Of a DNA stretch of 8,141 bases, positions 1 to 5,465 are shown piece after piece. The notes under the pieces were generated by a model, which was not told where the DNA came from, did no database searches, and saw nothing but the letters and a program-made list of their open reading frames with translations. A program made the translations under genes and the position numbers. Origin of the DNA: DASQUK01 sp035697145 (GTDB lineage Bacteria > Actinomycetota > Acidimicrobiia > Acidimicrobiales > VFJN01); the NCBI GenBank assembly GCA_035697145.1, contig DASSDL010000088.1, forward strand, positions 1 through 8,141, given 5' to 3'. Positions within the stretch are counted from its first letter, which is position 1, and every line of letters starts with the position of its first letter.

Positions 1-1008
1 CCCCTCCTACGCTACGTCCTCGATGCCTTGGACGAGTGCGACGTCGACCGGGCAGTCGTGGTCGTGGGTTACGCCGCCGACCTCGTCACCAAGAAGCTGC
101 AGGAAAACCCGGGGCCGGTGCCGCTCGAGTTCGTGGAACAGCGGGTCCAGGCCGGCACCGGGGATGCGGTGGCGGTGGGACTCACCGGCATCCCCGAGGA
201 CGACCTCGATGCCCTCGACCACGACGACGGCGATGTGCTGGTTCTGCCCGGCGACACACCCCTGATCCAGCCCGCCACGCTGTCGGCGCTCGTTCTCGAG
301 CACCGGCTCTCCGGAGCGGCCTGCACCCTGCTCACGGCGCGGATGGACGACCCGGACGGCTACGGGCGCATCGTGCGCGACAGGGACGGGCGCGTGCGCC
401 GGATCGTCGAGCACCGCGAGGCCAACGAGGCCGAGCTGGCGATCGACGAGATCAACACCGGGATATACGTGTTCCGCCGGGGCCTGCTGGCCCCCGCGCT
501 GCGCCGCATCACTCCCGACAACTCCCAGTCGGAGCTGTACATCACCGATGTGATCGAGGTGCTGGCCGAGGCCGGCCACCAGGTCGTGTCCCTCGTGGTG
601 GACGATCCCGACGAGACGCAGGGTGTCAACGACCGCGCGCAGCTCGCGGATGCCGAGGCTGAGCTGCGCCACCGCACCAACGAACGTTGGATGCGGGACG
701 GCGTCACGATGGTCGACCCGTCCGCCACCTACATCGACGCCGGTGTCACGCTCGGCCCCGACGTCACGCTCTTCCCCGGCACGGTGCTCCAGGGCAGGAC
801 CACGGTCGGCGCCGGCAGCGACATCGGCCCCTACACGCGGCTCGTGGACACACGGGTCGGCGAGCGCTCCGAGGTGACCGAGAGCGTGGCTCACCTCGCC
901 ACCATCGGCGACGACGCGGTCGTGGGACCGTATGCGGTGCTCGAGCCCGGTGCTCAGGTGCCTTCCGGTGGACGGACAGGGCCGTTCTACACTTCGGGTA
1001 CCGGTTAG
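1..1008 (+). CDS. glmU: GlmU-type UDP-N-acetylglucosamine pyrophosphorylase, 5' end off window, C-terminal acetyltransferase part missing
   Basis: This cytoplasmic enzyme transfers UMP from UTP to GlcNAc-1-phosphate to make UDP-GlcNAc, the precursor of peptidoglycan. The frame is open from base 1 and ends at TAG 1006-1008, so the start and the usual N-terminal nucleotide-binding loop lie upstream. Visible uridyltransferase motifs, in order, are QAGTGDAV, VLPGDTPLI (metal-binding Asp), GYGRIV, IVEHREAN, EINTGIYVF, LYITDVI and GVNDRAQL. A left-handed beta-helix begins around MVDPSATYIDAGVTLGPDV and runs for only about four to five turns before the protein ends with PSGGRTGPFYTSGTG. Canonical bifunctional GlmU continues for roughly 110 more residues, carrying the acetyltransferase His, Lys, Tyr and Asn residues; none are here. 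No frame beyond 1008 continues the helix, and prs starts 40 bases later, so this looks like a natural short form rather than a frameshift. The pyrophosphorylase assignment is confident; loss of acetyltransferase activity is inferred. Confidence 0.93.
   Translation, partial: PLLRYVLDALDECDVDRAVVVVGYAADLVTKKLQENPGPVPLEFVEQRVQAGTGDAVAVGLTGIPEDDLDALDHDDGDVLVLPGDTPLIQPATLSALVLEHRLSGAACTLLTARMDDPDGYGRIVRDRDGRVRRIVEHREANEAELAIDEINTGIYVFRRGLLAPALRRITPDNSQSELYITDVIEVLAEAGHQVVSLVVDDPDETQGVNDRAQLADAEAELRHRTNERWMRDGVTMVDPSATYIDAGVTLGPDVTLFPGTVLQGRTTVGAGSDIGPYTRLVDTRVGERSEVTESVAHLATIGDDAVVGPYAVLEPGAQVPSGGRTGPFYTSGTG
963..993 (+). promoter_or_regulatory. possible prs promoter inside the glmU 3' end
   Basis: TACACT at 988-993 fits the actinobacterial -10 pattern TANNNT and lies 55 bases before the prs ATG. 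A weak -35 candidate, TTCCGG at 963-968, is 19 bases upstream, which is slightly long. The site is embedded in the last codons of glmU. It would give prs its own transcript alongside read-through from glmU. The support is motif resemblance only. Confidence 0.28.
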
Positions 1009-1048
1009 CGGGGAGCCCGGGGCCCCGGTCCGGCAGCGGAAGGTGGTC

Positions 1049-2032
1049 ATGGAGCTCGTCACCAAGAAGAAGCTGCACATCGTTTCCGGGCGCGCCAACC
1101 TGCCGCTGGCAGTGGAGATCGCCGAGTGCCTCGGTGTGCGGCTCGGCGAGCCCAACTGCTCGGAGTTCGCCAACGGCGAGATCCATTGCCGCTTCAGTGA
1201 GTCGGTCCGCGGCATGGACGTCTTCATCATCCAGAGCCACGGCGCCAGCGGCACGATGTCGATCAACGACACCATCTTCGAGCACCTGCAGATGGTCGAC
1301 GCCGCCAAGCGGGCCTCGGCCAAGCGCATCACGGCGGTCCTGCCGTTCTACGGGTACGGCCGGCAGGATCGCAAGGCCGAGGGGCGCGAGCCCATCTCCG
1401 CCAAGCTCGTCGCCAACATGTTCACGGTCGCCGGCGCCGGGCGCCTGGTGTCGGTCGACCTGCACAGCGGTCAGATCCAGGGGTTCTTCGACCAGCCGTT
1501 CGACCACCTCACGGCCATGCCGGTGCTGGTCGAGCACCTCGAGAAGAACCTGGGCGAGGACCTGGTCGTGGTGTCGCCCGACGCTGGACGGGTGAAGGTG
1601 GCCGAGCGCTACGCCAACGCCCTCCACGCCGACCTGGCCATCGTGCACAAGCGGCGAATTCGGGGCGCCCAGAACGCGGTGGAGGCGAAGCAGGTGGTGG
1701 GCAACGTCGCCGGACGCACGTGCGTGATCATCGACGACATGATCGATACGGCAAGCACCCTGGTGGCGGCGGCCGAGCAGCTCGTCGAGCAGGGCGCCCG
1801 GCAGGTCTGCGCCGCCGCCACCCACGGTGTGCTATCGGGGTCCGCGATCGACCGGATCAAGAACTCGGTGATCGACAGGGTCGTGGTCACCAACACCCTG
1901 CCGCTGCCGCCCGAGAAGCAGATCGACAAGATCGAGGTGCTGTCGATCGCCAAGGTGATCGCCGACACGATCGACGCCATCTTCGAGGACACGTCCGTTT
2001 CGGAGATCTTCGGCGGGGCCAACCAAGCCTGA
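1049..2032 (+). CDS. prs: Ribose-phosphate pyrophosphokinase (PRPP synthase)
   Basis: It transfers pyrophosphate from ATP to ribose-5-phosphate to make PRPP, the precursor for purine, pyrimidine, histidine, tryptophan and NAD synthesis, in the cytoplasm. The 327-residue product has the family's usual length and all class I signatures: FANGEI (40-45), the ATP-site segment FYGYGRQDRK (100-109), DLHSGQIQGFFD (137-148) with the metal-binding His139, VSPDAGR (175-181), the catalytic KRR (201-203), and the PRPP-binding loop VIIDDMIDTAST (226-237). ATG 1049 is chosen because GGAAGG at 1038-1043 sits 5 bases upstream; the in-frame ATG at 932 would overlap glmU and add residues foreign to the family. 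It lies 40 bases after glmU, the usual actinobacterial order, which places nucleotide-sugar and PRPP supply together. A possible own promoter lies at 988-993. No key residue appears missing. Confidence 0.97.
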   Translation: MELVTKKKLHIVSGRANLPLAVEIAECLGVRLGEPNCSEFANGEIHCRFSESVRGMDVFIIQSHGASGTMSINDTIFEHLQMVDAAKRASAKRITAVLPFYGYGRQDRKAEGREPISAKLVANMFTVAGAGRLVSVDLHSGQIQGFFDQPFDHLTAMPVLVEHLEKNLGEDLVVVSPDAGRVKVAERYANALHADLAIVHKRRIRGAQNAVEAKQVVGNVAGRTCVIIDDMIDTASTLVAAAEQLVEQGARQVCAAATHGVLSGSAIDRIKNSVIDRVVVTNTLPLPPEKQIDKIEVLSIAKVIADTIDAIFEDTSVSEIFGGANQA

Positions 2033-2074
2033 CCTGGCATTTGGGCGGTGTCGCCTGGGGATCCTCGGCCCGCT

Positions 2075-2091
2075 CCGGTAGCCTCTACCGG
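2075..2091 (+). promoter_or_regulatory. perfect palindrome overlapping a -10-like element before rplY
   Basis: CCGGTAG (2075-2081) and CTACCGG (2085-2091) form a perfect 7-base inverted repeat around a 3-base centre. The embedded TAGCCT (2079-2084) fits the TANNNT -10 pattern and lies 56 bases before the rplY ATG. No convincing -35 is visible. It could be an rplY promoter with an operator-like dyad, or a small hairpin in the prs-rplY transcript. A terminator is less likely: the stem is short and no T run follows. Confidence 0.3.
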
Positions 2092-2140
2092 TCCCCCAAT
2101 CCGATGCGCTCCGGCGCGACGTCAGAAGTAGGAGACTCCG

Positions 2141-2845
2141 ATGGCTGACGACATCATCCTGGTGGCCGAAACCGGCCGACCCACCGGTTCCCCGGCGTCC
2201 CGCCGCCTGCGGTCGACCGGCAGGATCCCCGCCGTCCTCTACGGCCGGGGCGCCCAACCCGCTCCGATCAGCGTCGAGTGGCGTGACCTGCGCAGCGCAC
2301 TCACCACCGACAAGGGCCTGAACGCGCTGTTGACGCTGAAGATCGGCAGCCAGCGCACCAAGGCGATCGTCAAGGAGATGCAGCGCCACCCGGTGCGGCG
2401 CGACGTGCTCCACATCGACTTCCTGGCCGTCGACGTCGACAAGCCCATCACCACCGACGTGCCACTGCTGCTGGAGGGCGAGCCCGAGAAGGTGATCCGC
2501 GACGATGGCGTCGTCGAGCAGATCCTCAACGTGTTGATCGTGACCGCCAAGCCCGACGCAATACCCGGCCACATTGCCGTCGACGTGTCCGATCTGGAGA
2601 TCGGACAGCACATCACCGTCGGCGACCTCCAGCTGCCCGCGGATGTCACCACCGAGGCCGATCCCGAGGAGACCATCGTCACGGCCAAGCTCACCAGCCT
2701 GGCGCTCGCCGAGGAGGAAGAAGAGGAAGAGGGCGAAGAGGGCGAGGAAGAGGAAGGCGCCGAGGGCGAGGGCGCCGAGGGCGCTGCCATTCGCGAGGGC
2801 GGCGAGGGCGACTCGGGCCAGCGTGGGGGCAGGGGCGGCGAATAG
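2141..2845 (+). CDS. rplY: 50S ribosomal protein L25/Ctc with C-terminal TL5 domain and acidic tail
   Basis: It binds 5S rRNA in the central protuberance of the large ribosomal subunit; related Ctc proteins are linked to general stress in Bacillus. The product is 234 residues. Residues about 5-94 are the L25 domain (LRSTGRIPAVLYGRG, then HPVRRDVLHIDFLAV). Residues about 100-187 are the beta-rich TL5-type C-terminal domain (VPLLLEGEPEKV, DVSDLEIGQHI). The rest is low complexity: a Glu run from 191, then Gly/Glu and Gly/Arg. This is the long two-domain form, not the roughly 95-residue E. coli form. ATG 2141 is fixed by AGGAG at 2130-2134, 6 bases upstream. The gene sits 108 bases after prs and 24 before pth, linking two translation functions. 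The tail is encoded by a purine-rich repeat that may vary in length. Confidence 0.96.
   Translation: MADDIILVAETGRPTGSPASRRLRSTGRIPAVLYGRGAQPAPISVEWRDLRSALTTDKGLNALLTLKIGSQRTKAIVKEMQRHPVRRDVLHIDFLAVDVDKPITTDVPLLLEGEPEKVIRDDGVVEQILNVLIVTAKPDAIPGHIAVDVSDLEIGQHITVGDLQLPADVTTEADPEETIVTAKLTSLALAEEEEEEEGEEGEEEEGAEGEGAEGAAIREGGEGDSGQRGGRGGE
2711..2816 (+). repeat. purine-rich GAG/GAA/GGCGAG low-complexity tract in the rplY tail
   Basis: From 2711 to 2756 the + strand is almost entirely purine (GAG and GAA codons with GGC interruptions). It then becomes GAGGGC-type hexanucleotide repeats up to about 2816. It encodes the Glu- and Gly-rich end of L25. Such tracts are prone to slippage, so tail length may differ between strains; that is inference. 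Confidence 0.8.
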
Positions 2846-2869
2846 GTCCCCTCGGAACCCTGACCGTCC

Positions 2870-3502
2870 ATGTCGCTGTTCGGACGACGGGGTGCTGCCG
2901 CCGAGCGCCGTGGCACCCCTGCCGACCTACTCGTCGTCGGGCTGGGCAACCCCGGTTCGGACTACGAACGCAGTCGCCACAACGTCGGTGCCGACGCGGT
3001 CGCGCTCCTCGCCGAGCGTCACGGCGGTGCGCTGAAGCGGACGAGGGAACGGGCGCTGGTGGCCGAGGTCAACATCGGCGACCGGCGGGTGGTGTTGGCG
3101 TTCCCGCAGACATACGTCAACCTCTCCGGCGAGGCGGTCGCCCTCCTGGTCCGCCGGCACGGCATCACCGACCCGGCGCGGGTGGTCATCGTGCACGACG
3201 AGCTCGACCTCCCGCTGGGTCGCGTGAGGATCAAGCAGGGCGGCGGGCTGGCCGGGCACAACGGCCTGCGCTCGATCAAGGCGCATCTGCACACCGACGA
3301 GTTCCTGCGGGTGCGCATCGGCGTCGACAAGCCCCCAAGCAAGGAGCAAGGTGCGAACCACGTGCTGCGGCGGGTGTCCAAGCGCGAGCGCCTCGAGCTC
3401 GACATCGCGGTGCAGGAGGCGGCCGACGCAGTCGAGGCCATCGTGGCGGACGGCGTCGATGCCGCCATGAACCGGTTCAACACCCGGGACACCCCGGCCT
3501 GA
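2870..3502 (+). CDS. pth: Peptidyl-tRNA hydrolase
   Basis: It hydrolyses the ester bond of peptidyl-tRNAs released from stalled ribosomes, recycling tRNA in the cytoplasm. The 210-residue product has the Pth fold signatures: VGLGNPG (23-29, with the conserved Asn27), the catalytic His in SRHNVG (His37), PQTYVNLSGEAV (79-90), VIVHDELDLPLG (106-117, catalytic-site Asp110) and GGGLAGHNGLRSI (124-136, Asn131). The usual TFMN motif is TYVN here, so the conserved substrate-groove Met is Val83. About 20 basic or polar residues precede the catalytic domain. ATG 2870 is the only plausible start: no other start codon precedes the first conserved motif in frame, although no good ribosome binding site is visible. 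Lying 24 bases after rplY suggests translation from a shared transcript. The next gene is convergent, ending 27 bases away. Confidence 0.96.
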   Translation: MSLFGRRGAAAERRGTPADLLVVGLGNPGSDYERSRHNVGADAVALLAERHGGALKRTRERALVAEVNIGDRRVVLAFPQTYVNLSGEAVALLVRRHGITDPARVVIVHDELDLPLGRVRIKQGGGLAGHNGLRSIKAHLHTDEFLRVRIGVDKPPSKEQGANHVLRRVSKRERLELDIAVQEAADAVEAIVADGVDAAMNRFNTRDTPA

Positions 3503-3529
3503 GGCACTCAGGGGGCTCCGCGCCGGCTG

Positions 3530-4423
3530 TCAGCGACCTTCATGGCTCGAGTCGGCCATCACGGCCTCACGGAGCTCCCGCGCCTCGGCCCGCCGTTCGC
3601 CGACCCACCACTGGCGCAGGATGATGCCCGCCACCACCAGCGTGAAGAGCTCACCCGTCCCCCAGAACAGTCCTGCCGCGGTGCGCTGGTCCGCCAGTCG
3701 GGGGTAGGCGTTGGGCGCGATCGGCGAGCCCGCGCTCAGGAGCGCCAGACCCACCACCGCGTGGAACGGGACGGCCACCAACAGGACGAGCAGGCGGGCG
3801 CCGAACGGCGGACGGTGCGGCAGCGGGTCGACGCCCACCAGCACGGCGAGGAACAGGGTGCCCGACAGCACCACGTGCGCGTGCACCAGCAGGTGGACCG
3901 GGTCGTTGCGGGCGGCGACGTCGAGCAACGGCGTGAGGTAGATCACCACCAGCCCGCCGCCGAACAGCCACCAGGCGACGACCGGGTGGGTGAGCAGGCG
4001 CGCCGGGCGGCTGTGGAGCGCCGTGCGCAGCGCCCGTCGGGTCGCGGGTCGGGCCGTTTGCAGGGCGAGCGTGAGCGGCGCCGCCAGCACGATCAGCAGT
4101 GGCACGACCAGGCCGAGCAGAGCGTGCTGCACCATGTGGATCCACAAGCGGTCGCCCTCGAACCGCCCGATCCCCGACTGGGTGGCCACCACGGCGACGG
4201 CCAACGCACCGGCCATCGCCGCACCCCGGGGGGGCGACCAGCGCCGTCCCCGCCGCGCCAGTCGCCGCACGCCGACCGCGTACAGCGCCCCGGTCACCGC
4301 CACTGGCAGCAGGGCGACCGGATCTAGCTGCCAGTGGAAGGCGAGGTCGGCGGCGCTGGGCCCTGACACCGCGCCGACCGTATCCCGCTCACCGTTCCAG
4401 GGCTGGTTGCTGGGCAACCACAC
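3530..4423 (-). CDS. Caa3-type CtaG-like cytochrome c oxidase assembly membrane protein
   Basis: The product is a 297-residue integral membrane protein resembling the Caa3_CtaG family, which is associated with aa3/caa3 cytochrome oxidase assembly. About seven hydrophobic segments are visible, near residues 36-54, 67-85, 98-121, 146-164, 178-198, 209-230 and 251-270. Histidines cluster at membrane edges (HMVQH 96-100, HLLVHAH 177-183, His221), and WGTGELF (254-260) is near the last helix, as expected for the family. The start shown is GTG 4423. GTG 4369, 18 codons later, is equally possible, and neither has a good ribosome binding site. The gene stands alone and converges on pth with 27 bases between stops and no clear terminator. 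No other oxidase gene is in the window, so the respiratory role rests on family resemblance. In some bacteria family members are fused to copper proteins; no such fusion is seen here. Confidence 0.85.
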   Translation of the reverse strand: MWLPSNQPWNGERDTVGAVSGPSAADLAFHWQLDPVALLPVAVTGALYAVGVRRLARRGRRWSPPRGAAMAGALAVAVVATQSGIGRFEGDRLWIHMVQHALLGLVVPLLIVLAAPLTLALQTARPATRRALRTALHSRPARLLTHPVVAWWLFGGGLVVIYLTPLLDVAARNDPVHLLVHAHVVLSGTLFLAVLVGVDPLPHRPPFGARLLVLLVAVPFHAVVGLALLSAGSPIAPNAYPRLADQRTAAGLFWGTGELFTLVVAGIILRQWWVGERRAEARELREAVMADSSHEGR

Positions 4424-4434
4424 GTGAGCCGCGC

Positions 4435-4450
4435 TGATCTGGGGAGATCA
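4435..4450. repeat. short inverted repeat upstream of the CtaG-like gene
   Basis: TGATCT (4435-4440) and AGATCA (4445-4450) form a 6-base perfect dyad around GGGG. It begins 12 bases upstream of the GTG start of the - strand CtaG-like gene, so it could be an operator or 5' leader hairpin. A dyad this short can occur by chance. Confidence 0.3.
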
Positions 4451-4551
4451 TCCTGCCGCCGGTCCTCGGTCAGTCCTCAGCTCGGGGAGGCGACGCCGGA
4501 TCCCAATGGTTGGGGACCTGCGCTCCGGCTCCCAGGCAGCGAACCGATCGG

Positions 4552-4659
4552 CGGCCGGAACCGCCCGACGTCGCCGACCTTGTCGAGGATGATCGCGGCG
4601 CCCACGTCACCGACGCCGAAGATCTCGGTGATTCCAGATGCTCGAGCTGCTGCCCTCTT
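4552..4659 (-). pseudogene. IS110-family transposase fragment (decayed)
   Basis: Read on the - strand from just after a stop codon (TGA at 4662-4660), the frame gives KRAAARASG, then ITEIFGVGDVGAA, then IILDKVGDVGRFRP. This matches the pattern of the IS110 C-terminal Transposase_20 domain, typically a run like RASGTT..TEIFGVGPV.AA..IG..GDV.RF. Two residues are missing after ASG. Similarity stops abruptly after RF, where intact proteins continue with a segment ending in NGTAPIE. With an in-frame stop before it and lost sequence after it, only about 36 codons of a roughly 350-400 residue protein remain. It marks an old transposition or recombination event between the core block and the sigma locus. 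Matching was from memory of the family. Confidence 0.65.
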
Positions 4660-4879
4660 TCAAGCCACACCGGGGCGGAACACCGACGGCCCGCACCTCG
4701 TATCGAAAGCCAGGCGCGAGGTCGGCAGGCAGTTCGTGAGCGAAGACCGCCGGCGCTCCACCGACGCTACGAACCACCTCGCAGCGACACCCCAGCTCAA
4801 TCAGGCAGATCTGCGTGGCCTCAGACCAGCGCCGGATGTCGATGACCGCGATCGCGAGATACCAGCAGTTCGGTGATGC
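4607..4879 (-). pseudogene. unrecognised coding relic
   Basis: An open - strand frame runs for 90 codons between stops at 4882-4880 and 4609-4607 with no credible start codon. Its first two thirds look protein-like: IAVIDIRRWSEATQICLIEL, then EVVRSVGGAPAVFAHELPAD, then LAPGFRYEVRAVGVPPR. The end overlaps the IS110 fragment in another frame, so the real reading probably stops or shifts near 4660. I do not recognise the family. Support comes partly from a second copy of the first segment's DNA at 7535-7592, where a one-base insertion shifts the frame, as in a decayed paralogue. It could equally be a non-coding repeat that happens to be open. Confidence 0.35.
4706..4858. repeat. dispersed repeat, copy A (split in two parts)
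   Basis: Part A1 (4802-4858) matches 7535-7592 at about 49 of 58 positions by eye, with one gap. Part A2 (4706-4732) matches the repeat at 6900-6927, sharing AGGCGCGAGNTCGGCAG. In copy A the two parts are about 70 bases apart and each carries CAGGCAG (4726-4732 and 4802-4808); in copy C they are directly joined. Confidence 0.6.
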
Positions 4880-4976
4880 TTCTCAGGCTCAGGCAGCGTG
4901 TTGTGGGACGCCGGAGGGTACGCGGAATTCGGCACTGCGTGTCACCCAGGCGCGGCCGTCGTTGGTCATTTGAGCT

Positions 4977-5465
4977 ATGACGCCGTCCGTGGCTGCCGAC
5001 GACGCCGAAGACGCCGAGCTGTACGAGCGGGTGGCGCCCGAGCTGATCCGGTTCGCCACGGCCCTGGTGGGGCGGGTGGATGCACCCGATGTGCTGTCGG
5101 CGGCCATCGTCAAGGTGCTGGCCACGCCTGGCTGGCCCGCCGTGGTCAACCGCCGGGCGTACTTGTACCGCTCGGTGTACAATGAGGCGCGGACCTGGCT
5201 ACGCCGGGCCGGACAGCGTCCAATCCTCGAAGCCAGAGCTGCTCGGGTCGCCGCCGTCGACCGCTGGGAGCTGCCCTCCCTGCGACCCGATGTGCGGGTG
5301 GCCGTAGCGGGCCTGAGCGTCCGCCAGCGGGCCGTCATTGTGCTCACCTACTGGGCCGACCTCGACCCTCGCTCGGTCGCCGAGTGGCTGGGAATCTCCG
5401 AGGGATCGGTCCGCCGCCACCTCGCACGTGCACGTGGGCGCCTCCGGGAGGTTCTCGATGCCTGA
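4977..5465 (+). CDS. ECF-type RNA polymerase sigma factor (sigma-70 family)
   Basis: The 162-residue protein has the two-domain layout of group 4 sigma factors. Region 2 spans about residues 14-78 (YERVAPELIRFATALVG, then NRRAYLYRSVYNEARTWLRR). Region 4 spans about 104-160 (LSVRQRAVIVLTYWADLDP, then SVAEWLGISEGSVRRHLARA), a helix-turn-helix that reads -35 elements. It would direct core RNA polymerase to a small regulon. ATG 4977 follows an in-frame stop TGA at 4971-4973, so the frame cannot extend further; GTG 4989 is an alternative. No strong ribosome binding site is seen. The last 8 bases overlap the start of the next gene (ATGCCTGA, 5458-5465), indicating translational coupling with a membrane partner that probably controls it. 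Region 2 is weakly conserved, as often in actinobacterial SigE-like ECFs. Target promoters are unknown, and no matching autoregulatory promoter was found upstream. Confidence 0.9.
   Translation: MTPSVAADDAEDAELYERVAPELIRFATALVGRVDAPDVLSAAIVKVLATPGWPAVVNRRAYLYRSVYNEARTWLRRAGQRPILEARAARVAAVDRWELPSLRPDVRVAVAGLSVRQRAVIVLTYWADLDPRSVAEWLGISEGSVRRHLARARGRLREVLDA

Larger units (their letters stand above)
4424..4976. other. gene-free stretch with mobile-element and gene relics
   Basis: No intact gene is supported between the CtaG-like start and the sigma factor ATG. The reading frames across it lack family motifs and credible starts. Within it I see, on the - strand, a fragment of an IS110-type transposase (4552-4659), an overlapping or adjacent coding relic in another frame (4607-4879), and one copy of a short repeat found again at 6.9 and 7.5 kb. 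The remainder, 4880-4976, should contain the sigma factor promoter, but no convincing -35/-10 pair is visible. Confidence 0.6.

Noticed and set aside
932..1048. N-terminal extension of prs from the in-frame ATG at 932
   Set aside because: It overlaps glmU and adds 39 residues not found in the family; ATG 1049 has a good ribosome binding site.
1000..1048. Frameshift restoring the missing GlmU C-terminus
   Set aside because: Only 40 bases separate the stop from prs and no frame shows hexapeptide repeats, so a frameshift cannot hide about 110 residues.
7..1332. 441-codon open frame on the - strand
   Set aside because: It lies antisense to glmU and prs, shows no family motifs and is rich in His/Arg/Val as expected from the reverse complement of high-GC coding DNA.
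764..1825. 353-codon open frame on the - strand
   Set aside because: It mirrors the conserved codons of prs; the + strand product has every PRPP synthase motif.
1832..2611. 259-codon open frame on the - strand
   Set aside because: It is antisense to the end of prs and to rplY and has no recognisable domain; its composition is that of a shadow frame.
3503..3529. Bidirectional terminator between pth and the CtaG-like gene
   Set aside because: The 27 bases contain no convincing stem-loop or T run.
3542..4327. 261-codon open frame on the + strand
   Set aside because: It is antisense to the CtaG-like gene and Gln/His/Arg-rich; the - strand gives a coherent seven-helix protein.
4470..4670. 66-codon - strand frame with a GTG start
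   Set aside because: It is out of frame with the IS110-like reading and shows no similarity of its own.
4424..4876. 150-codon open frame on the + strand in the relic region
   Set aside because: The sequence is low in hydrophobic core residues and has no motif. The - strand carries the IS110 and relic signals here.
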